Positions 18,674 to 28,730 of a DNA stretch of 64,000 bases are shown piece by piece (positions within the stretch are counted from its first letter, which is position 1; every line of letters begins with the position of its first letter). Under the pieces are notes generated by a model. It made no database searches. It was not told where the DNA came from and saw nothing but the letters and a program-made list of their open reading frames with translations. This DNA is from Nocardiopsis listeri NBRC 13360. GTDB taxonomy: Bacteria > Actinomycetota > Actinomycetes > Streptosporangiales > Streptosporangiaceae. The stretch covers positions 1 through 64,000 of the forward strand of contig NZ_BCSH01000035.1 of assembly GCF_001570765.1 (NCBI RefSeq), in the 5' to 3' direction. The position numbers and the translations under genes were made by a program.

Positions 18674-19675
18674 ATGCAGTTCCAGCAGCTCGCCTACTTC
18701 GTCGCGGTGGCCCGCACGCGCCATTTCACCCGTGCAGCCGAGCTTTCACGCGTCGCTCAGCCGAGTTTGAGCAAACAGATCCGCAGCCTTGAGAAGGAGC
18801 TGGGTGCGCCGTTATTCAGTCGTGCCCGGGGAAACATCACACTCACCCCGGCGGGCGAGGCGCTGCTTCCGCTCGCCCAACGCATCCTCACCGACCTGGA
18901 CACGGCCCGTCGTGAGGTGGCTGAACTGGCCGGCGTGCGGCGCGGCCGAGTGCGGCTGGGGGCGACCCCATCCCTGTGCGCGGGACTGCTGGCGGACGTT
19001 CTCGCCGACTTCCATACCCGCTTCCCCGGGATCGAACTCCACGTGGAGGAGAGCGGCTCGCGCGACCTCATCCGCAACCTGGGTCGCGGCGAACTCGACA
19101 TGGCCCTGATCATCCTCCCCCTGCAAAGCAGCGACCCGGACTTCTCCACCACCCCGATCCTGCGGGAGAACCTGGTGGTGGCCAGCCCCACGTCGGAGCC
19201 CGCGCCGAACGGGCGCGCCTCGATGCGCATCACCGAACTCCAGGGGCGTCCCCTGGTCATGTTCCGGCGGGGTTACGACGTTCGTGAGGCCACGCTGCGC
19301 GCCTGCCGCGCCGCCGGTTTCGAGCCGGAGTTGGCCGTGGAGGGCGGCGAGATGGACGCGGTGCTGAGGTTCGTCGAGGCCGGTCTGGGGTTGGCGGTGG
19401 TGCCCAGCATGGTGTTGCGCAACCGGCCCGGGCTGCGCGGCACCCCGCTGTCCCGTCCCCGTCTACTGCGTACCGTTGCGTTGGCCCGACGCAAGGACGT
19501 GGAGCCCTCGCACTCGGCGGACGCGTTCCGCCGGCACCTGCACGCGTACCTGCTGGCGATGGAACCACAGGACTTGGGCCCCGATCTGGAGGTCCTGATC
19601 TCCGCCACGGACGTCGGAGGGCCCCGCAACCGTCATGACGAGAGGAGGGACGACGGACTGTCCACGTCTCCCTGA
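18674..19675 (+). CDS. LysR family transcriptional regulator
   Basis: 333 residues. The N-terminal winged helix is textbook LysR (FQQLAYFVAVARTRHFTRAA, then QPSLSKQIRSLEKELGAPLF). A periplasmic-binding-protein-like effector domain follows (about 90-295). It is divergent from sdhCAB with a perfect LysR box between, so regulation of succinate dehydrogenase is the direct inference. From memory, similar LysR genes neighbour the second sdh cluster of Streptomyces. The ligand is unknown. No ribosome site precedes ATG 18674, but TAGGCT is seven bases upstream, so the mRNA is probably leaderless. Confidence 0.93.
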   Translation: MQFQQLAYFVAVARTRHFTRAAELSRVAQPSLSKQIRSLEKELGAPLFSRARGNITLTPAGEALLPLAQRILTDLDTARREVAELAGVRRGRVRLGATPSLCAGLLADVLADFHTRFPGIELHVEESGSRDLIRNLGRGELDMALIILPLQSSDPDFSTTPILRENLVVASPTSEPAPNGRASMRITELQGRPLVMFRRGYDVREATLRACRAAGFEPELAVEGGEMDAVLRFVEAGLGLAVVPSMVLRNRPGLRGTPLSRPRLLRTVALARRKDVEPSHSADAFRRHLHAYLLAMEPQDLGPDLEVLISATDVGGPRNRHDERRDDGLSTSP

Positions 19676-19793
19676 AGCACGCCTTCGAAAGCGCCTCCGC
19701 CACACCCCGGGTTCCGCACGGCCGGAATCGACGAGGCCGGGGAGGGGGCGGACCCGGACCCCGTGGGTTCGACGCGCTCCGCGGGGGCGCCGG

Positions 19794-20429
19794 TCAGAAG
19801 CCGCGTTGGGCCCAGCCCTCCAGGTGGGCGGCGGCCTCGGCGATCGTGGTGGACTCGCCGTGTCCGGGATGCACCACGGTGTCGCCCGGCAGGACCGCCA
19901 GCTGGTCACGGATGGAGGCGATGATGGTCGGGAAGTCCGACGACGGCTGGCCGGTGGCGCCGGGTCCGTCCGGGAAGAGCGTGTCCCCGCTGAACACCAC
20001 CCCGAGTTCGGGGGCGTACAGGGACACCCCGCCTGGCGTGTGCCCCGGGGTGTGCAGGATGGTCAACTCGATCCCGCCCGCGGTCAACGCCTCGCCGTGC
20101 AACAACGGGGCGTCGGGTTCGCGGTAGGGGTGCACCTGCTGCCAGAGCTCGGCGTCGTCGGGGTGCAGCAGGATCGGGGAATCGGTGAGGTCGGCCAAGG
20201 CCACCGCGGCGTCGATGTGATCGTTGTGTCCATGGGTGCACACGATCGCCATGAGCTCGCGATCCCCCAGACCTCGGGCTATTCGCTCATGGTCGTGGGC
20301 TGCGTCGATCACCACGGCGGTGTCGTCGTCGCCGACGATCCACACGTTGTTCTCGACATTGGACTCGGAACCTTCCAAACTGAAGATTCCCGAGGTACGT
20401 AGCCGCTGGACGGGCGACTGGGAACTCAC
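19794..20429 (-). CDS. MBL-fold metallo-hydrolase (glyoxalase II-like)
   Basis: 211 residues. The metal motif THGHNDHID (HxHxDH) is followed by the other ligands in HTPGHTPGG, FSGDTLF and HPGHGES, the order seen in glyoxalase II-like hydrolases. These usually hydrolyse thioesters; in this phylum mycothiol adducts are possible substrates, which is inference. GTG 20429 has a GGTGGTGAG sequence just upstream. It converges on lysR. Confidence 0.9.
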   Translation of the reverse strand: MSSQSPVQRLRTSGIFSLEGSESNVENNVWIVGDDDTAVVIDAAHDHERIARGLGDRELMAIVCTHGHNDHIDAAVALADLTDSPILLHPDDAELWQQVHPYREPDAPLLHGEALTAGGIELTILHTPGHTPGGVSLYAPELGVVFSGDTLFPDGPGATGQPSSDFPTIIASIRDQLAVLPGDTVVHPGHGESTTIAEAAAHLEGWAQRGF

Positions 20430-20524
20430 AGGCTCACCACCTGAACGTCTTACGGGGCAGGAGCTTCGAGCCTATCGGGCGCGGTCCCCTCGCACACGCT
20501 GTTCGCGTCGGCTTCCCCGGTGTG

Positions 20525-21520
20525 TCAAGGGTTCGGGGCGTCGAAGTCACGGCGCAGCGTGTAGGGCTGGATCAGTCCGAGACCGTGCGCGTGCCGGGCC
20601 CTGACCTGCACCACCTGGATCCCTTCCACCCCTTCGAGGCTCTCGGCGAGGGCGTCGTCGATGAGGACGGTCCCCGGTCGCGCGAAGGAGGTGAGCCGGC
20701 TGGATCGGTTGACCGTGGTGCCGAAGACGTCTCCGTGCAGGGTCAGCACCGGGCCGTAGGCCACGCCCACCCGTACGTCGGGGACCTCCACGTGGGTCTT
20801 GACGCCGGAGGCCAGGCGCAGTGCGATGTCGGCCGCCTGGGTGGGCGAATCCGCCACGAAGAGCACCTCGTCACCGAGGGTCTTGACCACCCGACCGCCC
20901 CCGGAGGCGACGATGTCGGCGGCGGTCGCCTCGAAGCCCTCCACCACACCGGCGAGCTCCATCTCGTCGAGCTCGCGGCTGAGCGTGGTGAAGGAGACCA
21001 GGTCGGCGAAGCCCACGATCAGCGGGTAGTAGTTCGGGATGGCGTCGTTGCCGTTGGACATCACGGCCAGCGTGCGCGCCGTGGACGCGGCCAGCTGCCG
21101 GCGCCAGATGTGCAGGAGCAGGCGTTCGACGTCCGGCAACAGCTCCTTGACCTGGTTCATCAGCGGGCTGTTGGCCGGGTCCTCCCCGCCGTCCTTGAAG
21201 ATGAGCGTGCTGAGGATGCTGGTCTGCCAGTCGGCCAGGCGGGCCATGGTCTGTCCCATCGCGCGAGCGAAGCGGACCACCCCCTCCTCGTCGAGGACGC
21301 CCTCGTCCAGCAGGGAGTGGGCGATGCGCAGGGCCTCGACGTCGCTCTCGGCGAAGATGATCGTGTCGTCGCCGAGGGTGGGAAAGCCCAGGGCACGCCA
21401 GACCCGGCCGGCGAGCTCGGGGTCGGCTCCGGAGAGCTCGACCGCCTGTTCCCTGGTGTAGACCGCTTCACCACCGAGTAGGGCGGACTCGATCGCTTTC
21501 GGGTCAGGACGCGACGGCAT
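20525..21520 (-). CDS. Class III adenylate cyclase with N-terminal regulatory domain
   Basis: 331 residues from ATG 21520. The N-terminal 150 residues match the adenylate-cyclase regulatory domain seen in mycobacterial Rv1264-type enzymes. The catalytic domain has both metal aspartates (VGFADLVSFT and the GDEVLFV loop), Lys in RVVKTLGDE and Asp in HGDVFGTTVNRSSRL for adenine selection, plus the Asn/Arg transition-state pair (NRSSR). It should make cAMP as a soluble homodimer. Mycobacterial relatives are pH-regulated through the N-terminal domain; whether this one is cannot be told. Confidence 0.92.
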   Translation of the reverse strand: MPSRPDPKAIESALLGGEAVYTREQAVELSGADPELAGRVWRALGFPTLGDDTIIFAESDVEALRIAHSLLDEGVLDEEGVVRFARAMGQTMARLADWQTSILSTLIFKDGGEDPANSPLMNQVKELLPDVERLLLHIWRRQLAASTARTLAVMSNGNDAIPNYYPLIVGFADLVSFTTLSRELDEMELAGVVEGFEATAADIVASGGGRVVKTLGDEVLFVADSPTQAADIALRLASGVKTHVEVPDVRVGVAYGPVLTLHGDVFGTTVNRSSRLTSFARPGTVLIDDALAESLEGVEGIQVVQVRARHAHGLGLIQPYTLRRDFDAPNP

Positions 21521-21540
21521 ACGTTCTCTCTCACGGGACC

Positions 21541-21561
21541 TTCCCCGCATGGCGGGGAGCA
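21541..21561 (-). promoter_or_regulatory. Small hairpin in the 5' leader of the cyclase gene
   Basis: TTCCCCGC-ATG-GCGGGGAG-type complementarity (about 21541-21559) gives an 8-bp stem about 20 bases before the cyclase start. It could affect translation or be an old terminator; nothing more can be said. Confidence 0.3.
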
Positions 21562-21651
21562 ATCACTATGGCACCGGCCCGGGGGCGCGGCCTTGGTTCC
21601 GGCTCCAGCCTACTCCCGCACCCCTCGGGGCACGGGTGACGAAACCACTGG

Positions 21652-22173
21652 TCAGACCGGTGGAACGGTCGGCTGATCCGGCCGCTGGGCCGAGTTGACC
21701 TGACGGTAGATCTCCGACTGGAACCACTGGGGTCGGGGCACCCTCTGAAGGACCATGCCCTCCTGTTCGGATGCCGACTGAATGGACAACGTTCCGTACC
21801 GCATGATCCGTTCCCACAGGGAGATGTTGAACGAGACGTCGTTCACTCTGGTGAGCGGCATGTCGCGGCCCTGTTTGGAGATGATGCCGTCGCGCATCAT
21901 GAGCCGCCGGTTGGTGAGGACGTAGACGGTGGTCGACCACTTGAGCATGGGGACGAACCAGAAGGCCAGCGCGGCGACGACCCCGACGGCCACCACGCCG
22001 CCCCCGGCGATGAGGCTCCAGTCCTCACTCCAGGGGATGAAGAACAGCGCCGTACCCACCACCGCGATGATGGCGAACAGCATCACGAACTCACCGGCGA
22101 GGACGGTCCAGTGTTGCCGTGCGACGTAGACGAGTTCCTCGTCGTCGGAGAGATAACGGTCCGCGATAGCCAT
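21652..22173 (-). CDS. PH-domain (bPH2/YdbT-like) membrane protein
   Basis: 173 residues: two membrane helices (about 25-45 and 52-72) followed by a bacterial PH-like domain. The signature region reads TTVYVLTNRRLMMRDGIISKQGRDMPLTRVNDVSF, broken here by the usual RxN/D turn. Such proteins are membrane-attached with a cytoplasmic PH domain; function is unknown. CATTAT lies seven bases before ATG 22173, again a possible leaderless -10. It is located between the cyclase and birA. Confidence 0.85.
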   Translation of the reverse strand: MAIADRYLSDDEELVYVARQHWTVLAGEFVMLFAIIAVVGTALFFIPWSEDWSLIAGGGVVAVGVVAALAFWFVPMLKWSTTVYVLTNRRLMMRDGIISKQGRDMPLTRVNDVSFNISLWERIMRYGTLSIQSASEQEGMVLQRVPRPQWFQSEIYRQVNSAQRPDQPTVPPV

Positions 22174-22246
22174 ACCGGTGATAATGACACAAGCTTCCGC
22201 GCCACGGGAGACGCCGAATGGTCCCTGTGGACAACTCCCCCGTGAC

Positions 22247-23089
22247 CTAACCGCCGGGACGCACGTGGACCACGTCGCCCACGTTCAGCGCCTTCTCCCC
22301 GGTCGGTCCGGCCACCACCAGCCTGGCCTGGGCGTCCACCCGGGCGGCGGTGCCCTCCAACAGGCGGTCCCCGGGCAGGTGGACCCGAACCCGACGGCCC
22401 AGCGTGACGCACACGCGGCGGTACTCGTCGGCCAGGCCACCGGCCTCGGCGTCCCCCGAGGCGGCGGTCCAGGCGACGTAGCGCTCCTCGAACGCGGCCA
22501 GGACGGCGCGCAGCAGTTCGTCGCGCCCCACCCGCGCCGTGCCCTCGGCCCGCAGCGAGGTGGCGGTCTCCACGGGCAGGTCGTCCCGCCGCTGGGAGAC
22601 GTTGAGACCCATGCCCACCACCACTCCCACCCGGTCGGGGTCGGAGAAGTCGGCCTCGGCGAGGATCCCGGCGAGTTTGCCGTCCCGCTCCTCACCCGGG
22701 ACCAGGACGTCGTTGGGCCACTTCAGCGCGGCCGGTACCCCGCTCACCTCTCGTACGGCGGCGACGGCGGCCACCCCCATCAACGGGGACACCCAGCCCA
22801 GGCGTTCGGAGGGGACGGACGGCCGCACCAGCAGCGAGAAGGTGAGGGCCACTCGCTCCGGGGTGGTGAACCCGCGCCCCAGCCGCCCCTTCCCGGCGGT
22901 CTGGTGCTCGGTCACCAACACGGTCCCCTCGGGAGCCCCGTCCTTGGAGCGGATGGCCAGGTCGGTGTTGGTGGACCCGGCCTCGGGCACCACTTCCACG
23001 CTCCGCCAGAGCCCCCCGGGACGCACGATGGCGTCGGTGAGGGCGGTCTGGTCCAGAGCGGGGATCTCGTCGCTGTGTTCGCCGGTCAT
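22247..23089 (-). CDS. birA: Biotin--[acetyl-CoA-carboxylase] ligase
   Basis: 280 residues from ATG 23089. It contains the biotin-adenylate loop TAGKGRLGRGF, the KWPNDV motif and the SH3-like C-terminal domain (RVRVHLPGDRLLEGTAARVD). There is no N-terminal helix-turn-helix, so this is a monofunctional ligase and not a repressor. It activates biotin with ATP and attaches it to the lysine of carboxyl-carrier domains. Its likely target, the alpha subunit at 28.7-30.5 kb, lies nearby. Confidence 0.94.
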   Translation of the reverse strand: MTGEHSDEIPALDQTALTDAIVRPGGLWRSVEVVPEAGSTNTDLAIRSKDGAPEGTVLVTEHQTAGKGRLGRGFTTPERVALTFSLLVRPSVPSERLGWVSPLMGVAAVAAVREVSGVPAALKWPNDVLVPGEERDGKLAGILAEADFSDPDRVGVVVGMGLNVSQRRDDLPVETATSLRAEGTARVGRDELLRAVLAAFEERYVAWTAASGDAEAGGLADEYRRVCVTLGRRVRVHLPGDRLLEGTAARVDAQARLVVAGPTGEKALNVGDVVHVRPGG

Positions 23090-23218
23090 AGCCCCATTAC
23101 AGCAGCGCCGGAATCTCCGATGGAAACACCTTCGCCTCGTGAGGACACGGGTTAGGCTGAAACCACCACATCGGTGATCGTGCACCGCTACGTTCAGCTA
23201 CCGGAGGTGACGCGACAC

Positions 23219-23827
23219 ATGACCATCGCGGAAGCGGAGACGGACGAAACGACGCCGTCCCCCTGGGAACTCGTGTTGCGCGCCTGGGAAGAGTTGGACG
23301 TGCCCGAGGGTTGGCGGGCCGAGATCATCGAAGGCGGTCTCTTCTTCGTGGCTCCCCCTACGATCGAGCACGCGCACATCGTCTCCACGATCCAGAAGGA
23401 GATCTACCGCAAGTCCTTCACCGACGACGGTGAACTCGCCGATTCCTCGATACATCAAACCGTTGACGTGCGGATACCCCTACGCTCTGGTGTCTTCATC
23501 CCGGACCTGTTGGTCCTTCCTTACGCGGCCTAGGCGTACGACCCCGAAACGATGATGTCCGATGCCCTGCTGGTGGTCGAGGTGACCTCCAAGAGCACGG
23601 CGAAAAGGGATCGCGGGCCCAAGCTGTGGGGCTACGCGCACGCCGGGGTGCCTCTGTACCTCCTGGTGGATCGCTGGGATCCGGACGGGGACAAGGGCGA
23701 GGTCACGCTCTTCTCCGACCCGGAGAACGGCCGCTACACGAGCATCACCAAGGTGCCCTTCGGTAAGGAACTCCTCCTTCCCGCCCCCTTCGACCTGACG
23801 CTGGACACGGGCGAGTTCCCCCTCTGA
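23219..23827 (+). pseudogene. Uma2 family endonuclease-like gene interrupted by an in-frame TAG
   Basis: One continuous frame of 203 codons with TAG at codon 105 (23531-23533). Upstream: GWRAEIIEGGLFFVAPPT and FIPDLLVLPYAA; downstream in the same frame: DALLVVEVTSKSTAKRDRGP and WGYAHAGVPLYLLVDRW. Both halves are typical Uma2/DUF820. The PD of the PD-(D/E)XK site is before the stop and the ExT-SxxT-RD-K part is after it, so the truncated product would lack half the active site. A strong GGAGGTGA lies eight bases before ATG 23219. ATG codons at 23552 and 23555 could restart translation. Either a recent pseudogene or readthrough. Confidence 0.8.
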
Positions 23828-23886
23828 CACGCCCTCGGACCCCGTACCCACGAGGGGTGCGAGGCCCGAGTGCGGTCGATGGCCGA

Positions 23887-26532
23887 TCAGCCGGTGTTCT
23901 GGAGGCCGGCGGCCACACCGTTGACGGACAGCAGGAGCAACCGCTCCAGGTGCTGGCCGTCCTGTTCCGACAGGGAGTCCGCTTCCTCGCCGCGCAGTGC
24001 CTCAAGGGCCCGCAGCTGTAGGTGGCTGAGCGCGTCCACGTACGGGTTGCGCAGGTCCACGGCGCGGGACAGGATCGCCCGGTTCTCCAGCAGACGGCTG
24101 TGCCCGGTCACCTGAAGGACGAGGCTCCGGGTCAGGTCGTACTCGTTCAGGACCTTCTCGGTGAGCTCGGGACGGCCACCCAACGCCAGATACCGCTCTG
24201 CGATGGTGCGGTCGGTCTTGGCCAGGCTCATCTCCGCGTTGTCCAGCAGCGAGGCGAACAGCGGCCACTCCCGGTAGGCGGCCCGCAGGGTGGGCAGGTC
24301 CGCGACGGCGGCCAGGCCGGTGCCGAGCCCGAACCAACCGGGCAGGTTGACGCGGGTCTGGGTCCAGGCGAACACCCACGGGATCGCCCTCAGGTCACCG
24401 AGGCCCTTGGCCGCCCCACGCCGGGAGGGGCGCGACCCGAGCCGCAGCTCTCCCAGTTCCTCCAACGGGCTGACCTGGGAGAACCACACCGCGAAGTCCT
24501 CGGTGCCGATCAGCTCCAGGTAGGCGTCCTGGGCGGCGGAGGCGATGGTGTCGGCGTGGGGACGGAAACGCTCGGCGGCGGCGCGTTCGCGTTCTTGCAC
24601 CTCATCGGTGGAGGCCATCAGGACGGCGTGGCCGACCTGTTCGATGTGGCGACGTGCGATGGCGGACTGCCCGTAGCGGGCGAAGATGACCTCGCCCTGT
24701 TCGGTGACCTTGAACCGGCCGTCGACCGAGCCCGGGGCCTGGGCCAACAGGGCACGGCTGGCCGGACCGCCACCACGGCCGAGGGAGCCGCCCCGACCGT
24801 GGAAGAGGGTCAGGCGCACGTCGTGTTCACGTGCCCACGAGGACAGTCGGGCCTGGGCGTCGTACAGACGCAGGGTCGCGCTGACCGGGCCGACGTCCTT
24901 GGCGGAGTCGCTGTAGCCGAGCATGACCTCCAGACGACGGTCGTTGTCGACCAGTCGCCGCCGCACCTGGGGCAGGTCGAGCATCCCGGCCAGGACCTGG
25001 GGCGAGGCCTCCAGGTCCGCACCGGTCTCGAACAGCGGGATGACGTCCAGGACCGGCACCCGCTTGGGCGGCAGGGCGTAGGTGGCCAGCTTGTACACGG
25101 CCTCGATGTCCTCGGCCGTACGGGTGAAGCTGACGATGTAGCGACGGCAGGCCTCCACGCCGAAGCGCTCCTGGATCCAGGAGATGGTGCGCAGGGTGGC
25201 CAGCACCTCTTCGGTGCGTTCGGACGGAGTGGTTCCCGCCTCCAATTCGGCGAGCGCCGCCGCGTGCACCTCGCTGTGCTGGCGGATCTCCAGCTCGGCC
25301 AGGTGGAAACCGAACGTCTGGGCCTGCCACACCACGTGCTGGAGCTCACCGTAGGCCTGTCGTGTGGCCCCGGCGGCGACCAGGGAGTCCTGCACCAGAC
25401 GCAGGTCGGCGAGGAACGCGTCGGCGTCGGGGTAGGCGAGGTCCGCGTCGCGTTCGCGGGTGGCGCGCAACCGCGCGGTGGCCAGGAGCAGCAGCTGGCG
25501 GTGGGGCTCGTTGGGCGAACGCTTGCCGACCTCGGCCATCAGCGTCGGGTAGGCGGCCTTGGCCTCGGTGAGGACGTCGAGAAGGCCCCGGCTCCCCGGG
25601 GTGAGGTTGGAGTAGGCGGTGAGGGTTCGTCCCACCTGTTCGCAGGCGTTCTCCAGGGCCCGTAGGACGTGTTCCGACTGGATCGTAATGGCCTCCCGGG
25701 TCACTTCGTGGGTGACGAACGGGTTGCCGTCGCGGTCGCCGCCGATCCAGCTGCCGTAACGGACGAAGGGGGTGGCGCGGGGAGCGCGGGTACCCGTGCC
25801 CTCGGGGTCGATGGCCGCGTCCAGGGTCCGGTACACCTTCGGCAGGGTCGAGAAGATCGTCTCGTCGAAGGCCGCGAGGGCGGTGCGCACCTCGTCCAGC
25901 GGGTCGAGCTTGGTGTAGCGGAGTTGCGAGGTGCGCCAGAGAAGGTCGACCTCCTCCAGCAGGCGACGGTGGGTCTCGGCAGCCGCGGTACTGCCCTCGT
26001 GGGCGACGTGCCAGGCGTCCAGCTGGGCGCTGATGCGCAGGATGGAGGTGGACACCGCGCGGCGGCGCGCCTCGGTGGGGTGGGCGGTCAGGACCGGGTG
26101 GAACTCCATGCCCTCGACCAGTTCGGTGAGCCGTTCCTCGCCACCCTCGCTCTCACGGATGGCGCGCACCGCGGCGGCCAGGGACTCGTGGGGCGGGTTC
26201 GCGGCGTCGTCGCGCTCGCGCAGGGCGCGCATGCGCTGGTGTTCCTCTGCCAGGTTGGCGAGGTGGAAGTAGACCGTGAACGCGCGGGCGACCTGCTTGG
26301 CGCGTTCCAGCGGCCAAGCGCCGACGATCGCGGTGATCTCCTCGGTGGGCACGGAGCCGTCGCGGGCCCCGATCACGGCGTGGCGGAGTTTCTCGACATC
26401 GGCGAGCAGTTCCTCACCGCCGCTTTCGGCGAGGACCGTTCCGAGCATCTCGCCGAGCAATTTGACGTCATTCCTGAGCTGCTCGGGAACTTCCTGCCGG
26501 GCACTGTCACGTTCTGCACTAACCGCTGTCAT
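23887..26532 (-). CDS. ppc: Phosphoenolpyruvate carboxylase
   Basis: 881 residues, full length for the bacterial enzyme. Key motifs are present: LTAHPTEARRR (catalytic His), GYSDSAKDVG, FHGRGGSLGRGGGP and the C-terminal QNTG. It makes oxaloacetate from PEP and bicarbonate, refilling the TCA cycle. ATG 26532 has no ribosome site, but TATCGT (minus strand, 26545-26540) sits seven bases upstream, giving a leaderless-type start. Upstream in-frame starts add a basic stretch without homology. It is divergent from the acyl-CoA carboxylase genes across a 263-bp AT-richer spacer. Confidence 0.96.
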   Translation of the reverse strand: MTAVSAERDSARQEVPEQLRNDVKLLGEMLGTVLAESGGEELLADVEKLRHAVIGARDGSVPTEEITAIVGAWPLERAKQVARAFTVYFHLANLAEEHQRMRALRERDDAANPPHESLAAAVRAIRESEGGEERLTELVEGMEFHPVLTAHPTEARRRAVSTSILRISAQLDAWHVAHEGSTAAAETHRRLLEEVDLLWRTSQLRYTKLDPLDEVRTALAAFDETIFSTLPKVYRTLDAAIDPEGTGTRAPRATPFVRYGSWIGGDRDGNPFVTHEVTREAITIQSEHVLRALENACEQVGRTLTAYSNLTPGSRGLLDVLTEAKAAYPTLMAEVGKRSPNEPHRQLLLLATARLRATRERDADLAYPDADAFLADLRLVQDSLVAAGATRQAYGELQHVVWQAQTFGFHLAELEIRQHSEVHAAALAELEAGTTPSERTEEVLATLRTISWIQERFGVEACRRYIVSFTRTAEDIEAVYKLATYALPPKRVPVLDVIPLFETGADLEASPQVLAGMLDLPQVRRRLVDNDRRLEVMLGYSDSAKDVGPVSATLRLYDAQARLSSWAREHDVRLTLFHGRGGSLGRGGGPASRALLAQAPGSVDGRFKVTEQGEVIFARYGQSAIARRHIEQVGHAVLMASTDEVQERERAAAERFRPHADTIASAAQDAYLELIGTEDFAVWFSQVSPLEELGELRLGSRPSRRGAAKGLGDLRAIPWVFAWTQTRVNLPGWFGLGTGLAAVADLPTLRAAYREWPLFASLLDNAEMSLAKTDRTIAERYLALGGRPELTEKVLNEYDLTRSLVLQVTGHSRLLENRAILSRAVDLRNPYVDALSHLQLRALEALRGEEADSLSEQDGQHLERLLLLSVNGVAAGLQNTG

Positions 26533-26781
26533 GTCGCCGACGATACCGAGATCGCCCCTGCGCACCCACGGTCGGGGGTGTGTTCTGGCCCGCTTTGCCA
26601 TCACGTTAACAATTGTGTCCGAGGCGGGTGAATTCACAGCGACTCACGCATTTTTCGGCATATCGGATGGCTTTCCCGCCCTGCCCGACCCGACGCTCCC
26701 GCCTGACTCCGAGTCCACCCGGAACCACCCGAACCGACACGTAAGCGAGGGGCACCCTCGGGCCCACGGGATCCTCGGAGC

Positions 26782-26795
26782 TACCCTGAACAGTT
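26782..26795 (+). promoter_or_regulatory. Leaderless-type -10 for the carboxylase beta gene
   Basis: TACCCT (26782-26787) is eight bases before ATG 26796. The only Shine-Dalgarno-like GGAG lies 15 bases away, too far to be typical. Confidence 0.4.
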
Positions 26796-28406
26796 ATGGC
26801 CACCGAAGCCCCAGAACCGCTCTCCGCCTCCGAGATCGACATACACACGACCGCCGGCAAGCTCGCGGACCTGCAACGACGTAGGTACGAAGCCGTGCAC
26901 GCCGGGTCCGAGCGCGCTGTGGAAAAGCAGCACGCGAAGGGCAAGATGACCGCACGCGAGCGGATCGACGCACTACTCGATCCCGGCTCGTTCGTGGAGT
27001 TCGACGCCCTGGCCCGCCACCGCTCGACCAGCTTCGGGCTGGACGCCGACCGCCCCTACGGCGACGGCGTCGTGACCGGGTACGGAACAGTGGACGGGCG
27101 CCCGATCGCGGTGTTCAGCCAGGACGTCACCGTCTTCGGCGGATCACTGGGCGAGGTCTACGGTGAGAAGATCTGTAAAGCCCTCGACCACGCCCTCACC
27201 AACGGGTGCCCGGTGGTGGGCATCAACGAGGGTGGCGGCGCCCGCATCCAGGAGGGTGTGGTCGCGCTCGGCCTGTACGCCGAGATCTTCAAGCGCAACA
27301 CCCACGCCTCCGGTGTGATCCCGCAGATCTCCCTGATCATGGGGGCCACCGCGGGCGGGCACGTGTACTCGCCGGCCCTGACCGACTTCGTGGTGATGGT
27401 CGACAAGACCTCCCAGATGTTCATCACCGGCCCCGACGTGATCAAGACCGTCACCGGTGAGGACGTGTCCATGGAGGAGTTGGGCGGCGCCGCCACCCAC
27501 TCCGGGACGTCGGGCGTGGCCCACTACATGGGCGCCGACGAACAGGACGCCATCGACTACGTCAAGACGCTCCTGTCGCACCTGCCGGACAACAACCTCG
27601 AGGACCCGCCCGGTCTGGCCCCCGAGGAGGACCTCGGCGACGAGGTCACCGACGACGACCTGGCCCTGGACACCTTCATCCCGGACTCGGCCAACCAGCC
27701 CTACGACATCAAGCGGGTCATCGAGGCCGTCCTGGACGACGGTGACTTCCTGGAGGTGCACGAGCGCTTCGCGACCAACATCGTGGTGGGCTACGGCCGG
27801 GTCGACGGACGGTCCGTCGGCATCGTCGCCAACCAGCCGATGAGCTTCGCGGGTTGCCTGAACATCGACGCCTCCGAGAAGGCCGCCCGGTTCGTACGCA
27901 CCTGCGACGCCTTCAACATCCCGGTGCTGACCTTCGTGGACGTGCCCGGCTTCCTGCCCGGCACCGACCAGGAATGGGACGGCATCATCCGTCGCGGCGC
28001 CAAGCTCCTGTACGCCTACGCCGAGGCCACGGTCCCCTTGATCACGGTGATCACCCGCAAGGCCTTCGGCGGTGCCTACGACGTGATGGGCTCCAAGCAC
28101 CTGGGCGCGGACATCAACCTGGCCTGGCCCACCGCGCAGATCGCGGTCATGGGCGCCCAGGGCGCGGTGAACATCCTGCACCGGCGCACCCTGGCCGCGG
28201 CCGAGGACGTCGAGGCCGAGCGGACCCGTCTGGTGGGCGAGTACGAGGACACCCTGTTGAACCCGTACGCGGCGGCCGAGCGCGGCTACGTCGACGGGGT
28301 CATCATGCCCTCCGAGACGCGGACCCAGATCGCCAAGGCTCTCAAGGCTCTGCGTAACAAGCGCAAGCAGCTCCCGCCCAAGAAGCACGGGAACATTCCG
28401 CTGTGA
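26796..28406 (+). CDS. Acyl-CoA (propionyl-CoA) carboxylase beta subunit
   Basis: 536 residues with both crotonase-like carboxyltransferase halves. The N-terminal half carries [17 protein letters not shown] and GGGARIQEG; the C-terminal half carries [10 protein letters not shown] and [19 protein letters not shown]. It transfers carboxyl from biotin to acyl-CoA, making malonyl- or methylmalonyl-CoA. With the epsilon and alpha genes that follow it forms an actinobacterial acyl-CoA carboxylase. Acetyl versus propionyl preference cannot be fixed by eye. A GTGA overlap joins it to the epsilon gene. Confidence 0.94.
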   Translation: MATEAPEPLSASEIDIHTTAGKLADLQRRRYEAVHAGSERAVEKQHAKGKMTARERIDALLDPGSFVEFDALARHRSTSFGLDADRPYGDGVVTGYGTVDGRPIAVFSQDVTVFGGSLGEVYGEKICKALDHALTNGCPVVGINEGGGARIQEGVVALGLYAEIFKRNTHASGVIPQISLIMGATAGGHVYSPALTDFVVMVDKTSQMFITGPDVIKTVTGEDVSMEELGGAATHSGTSGVAHYMGADEQDAIDYVKTLLSHLPDNNLEDPPGLAPEEDLGDEVTDDDLALDTFIPDSANQPYDIKRVIEAVLDDGDFLEVHERFATNIVVGYGRVDGRSVGIVANQPMSFAGCLNIDASEKAARFVRTCDAFNIPVLTFVDVPGFLPGTDQEWDGIIRRGAKLLYAYAEATVPLITVITRKAFGGAYDVMGSKHLGADINLAWPTAQIAVMGAQGAVNILHRRTLAAAEDVEAERTRLVGEYEDTLLNPYAAAERGYVDGVIMPSETRTQIAKALKALRNKRKQLPPKKHGNIPL

Positions 28407-28642
28407 GCGCGCCGAAGCCTCCATCGGACAGACCACCGCACCTGGTCGTGGTGCGCGGTGAACCCTCCACCGAGGAGCTCGCCGCGCTCACGGCCGTGCT
28501 CACCGCCCGCGCGGCGGCGGCCCGTGCCGCGACCGAGAAGGACGAACCCGCGCGGTCCACGTCCGGATGGCGCGACCGGTCACGCGGTATGCGCACCCCC
28601 TTGCGCCCCGGCCCCGGCGCCTGGCGCATGAGCTCGAGATGA
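28403..28642 (+). CDS. Acyl-CoA carboxylase epsilon subunit
   Basis: 79 residues. The core [21 protein letters not shown] is the hallmark of the small epsilon subunits that stabilise actinobacterial acyl-CoA carboxylases, followed by an Ala-rich helix and a conserved Trp near the basic C-terminus ([10 protein letters not shown]). GTG 28403 overlaps the beta-subunit stop by four bases, so the two are co-translated. Epsilon is not found outside this phylum, which supports the taxonomic call. Confidence 0.9.
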   Translation: MSAPKPPSDRPPHLVVVRGEPSTEELAALTAVLTARAAAARAATEKDEPARSTSGWRDRSRGMRTPLRPGPGAWRMSSR

Positions 28643-28730
28643 GCTTCGACGTGCTCCTTCGTTCCCTAGACTCTTCGTTGAGCGGTCGGCGCGTGATCCG
28701 CTCCGCGCCCCAGCTGGAGGTTTTCCCATC

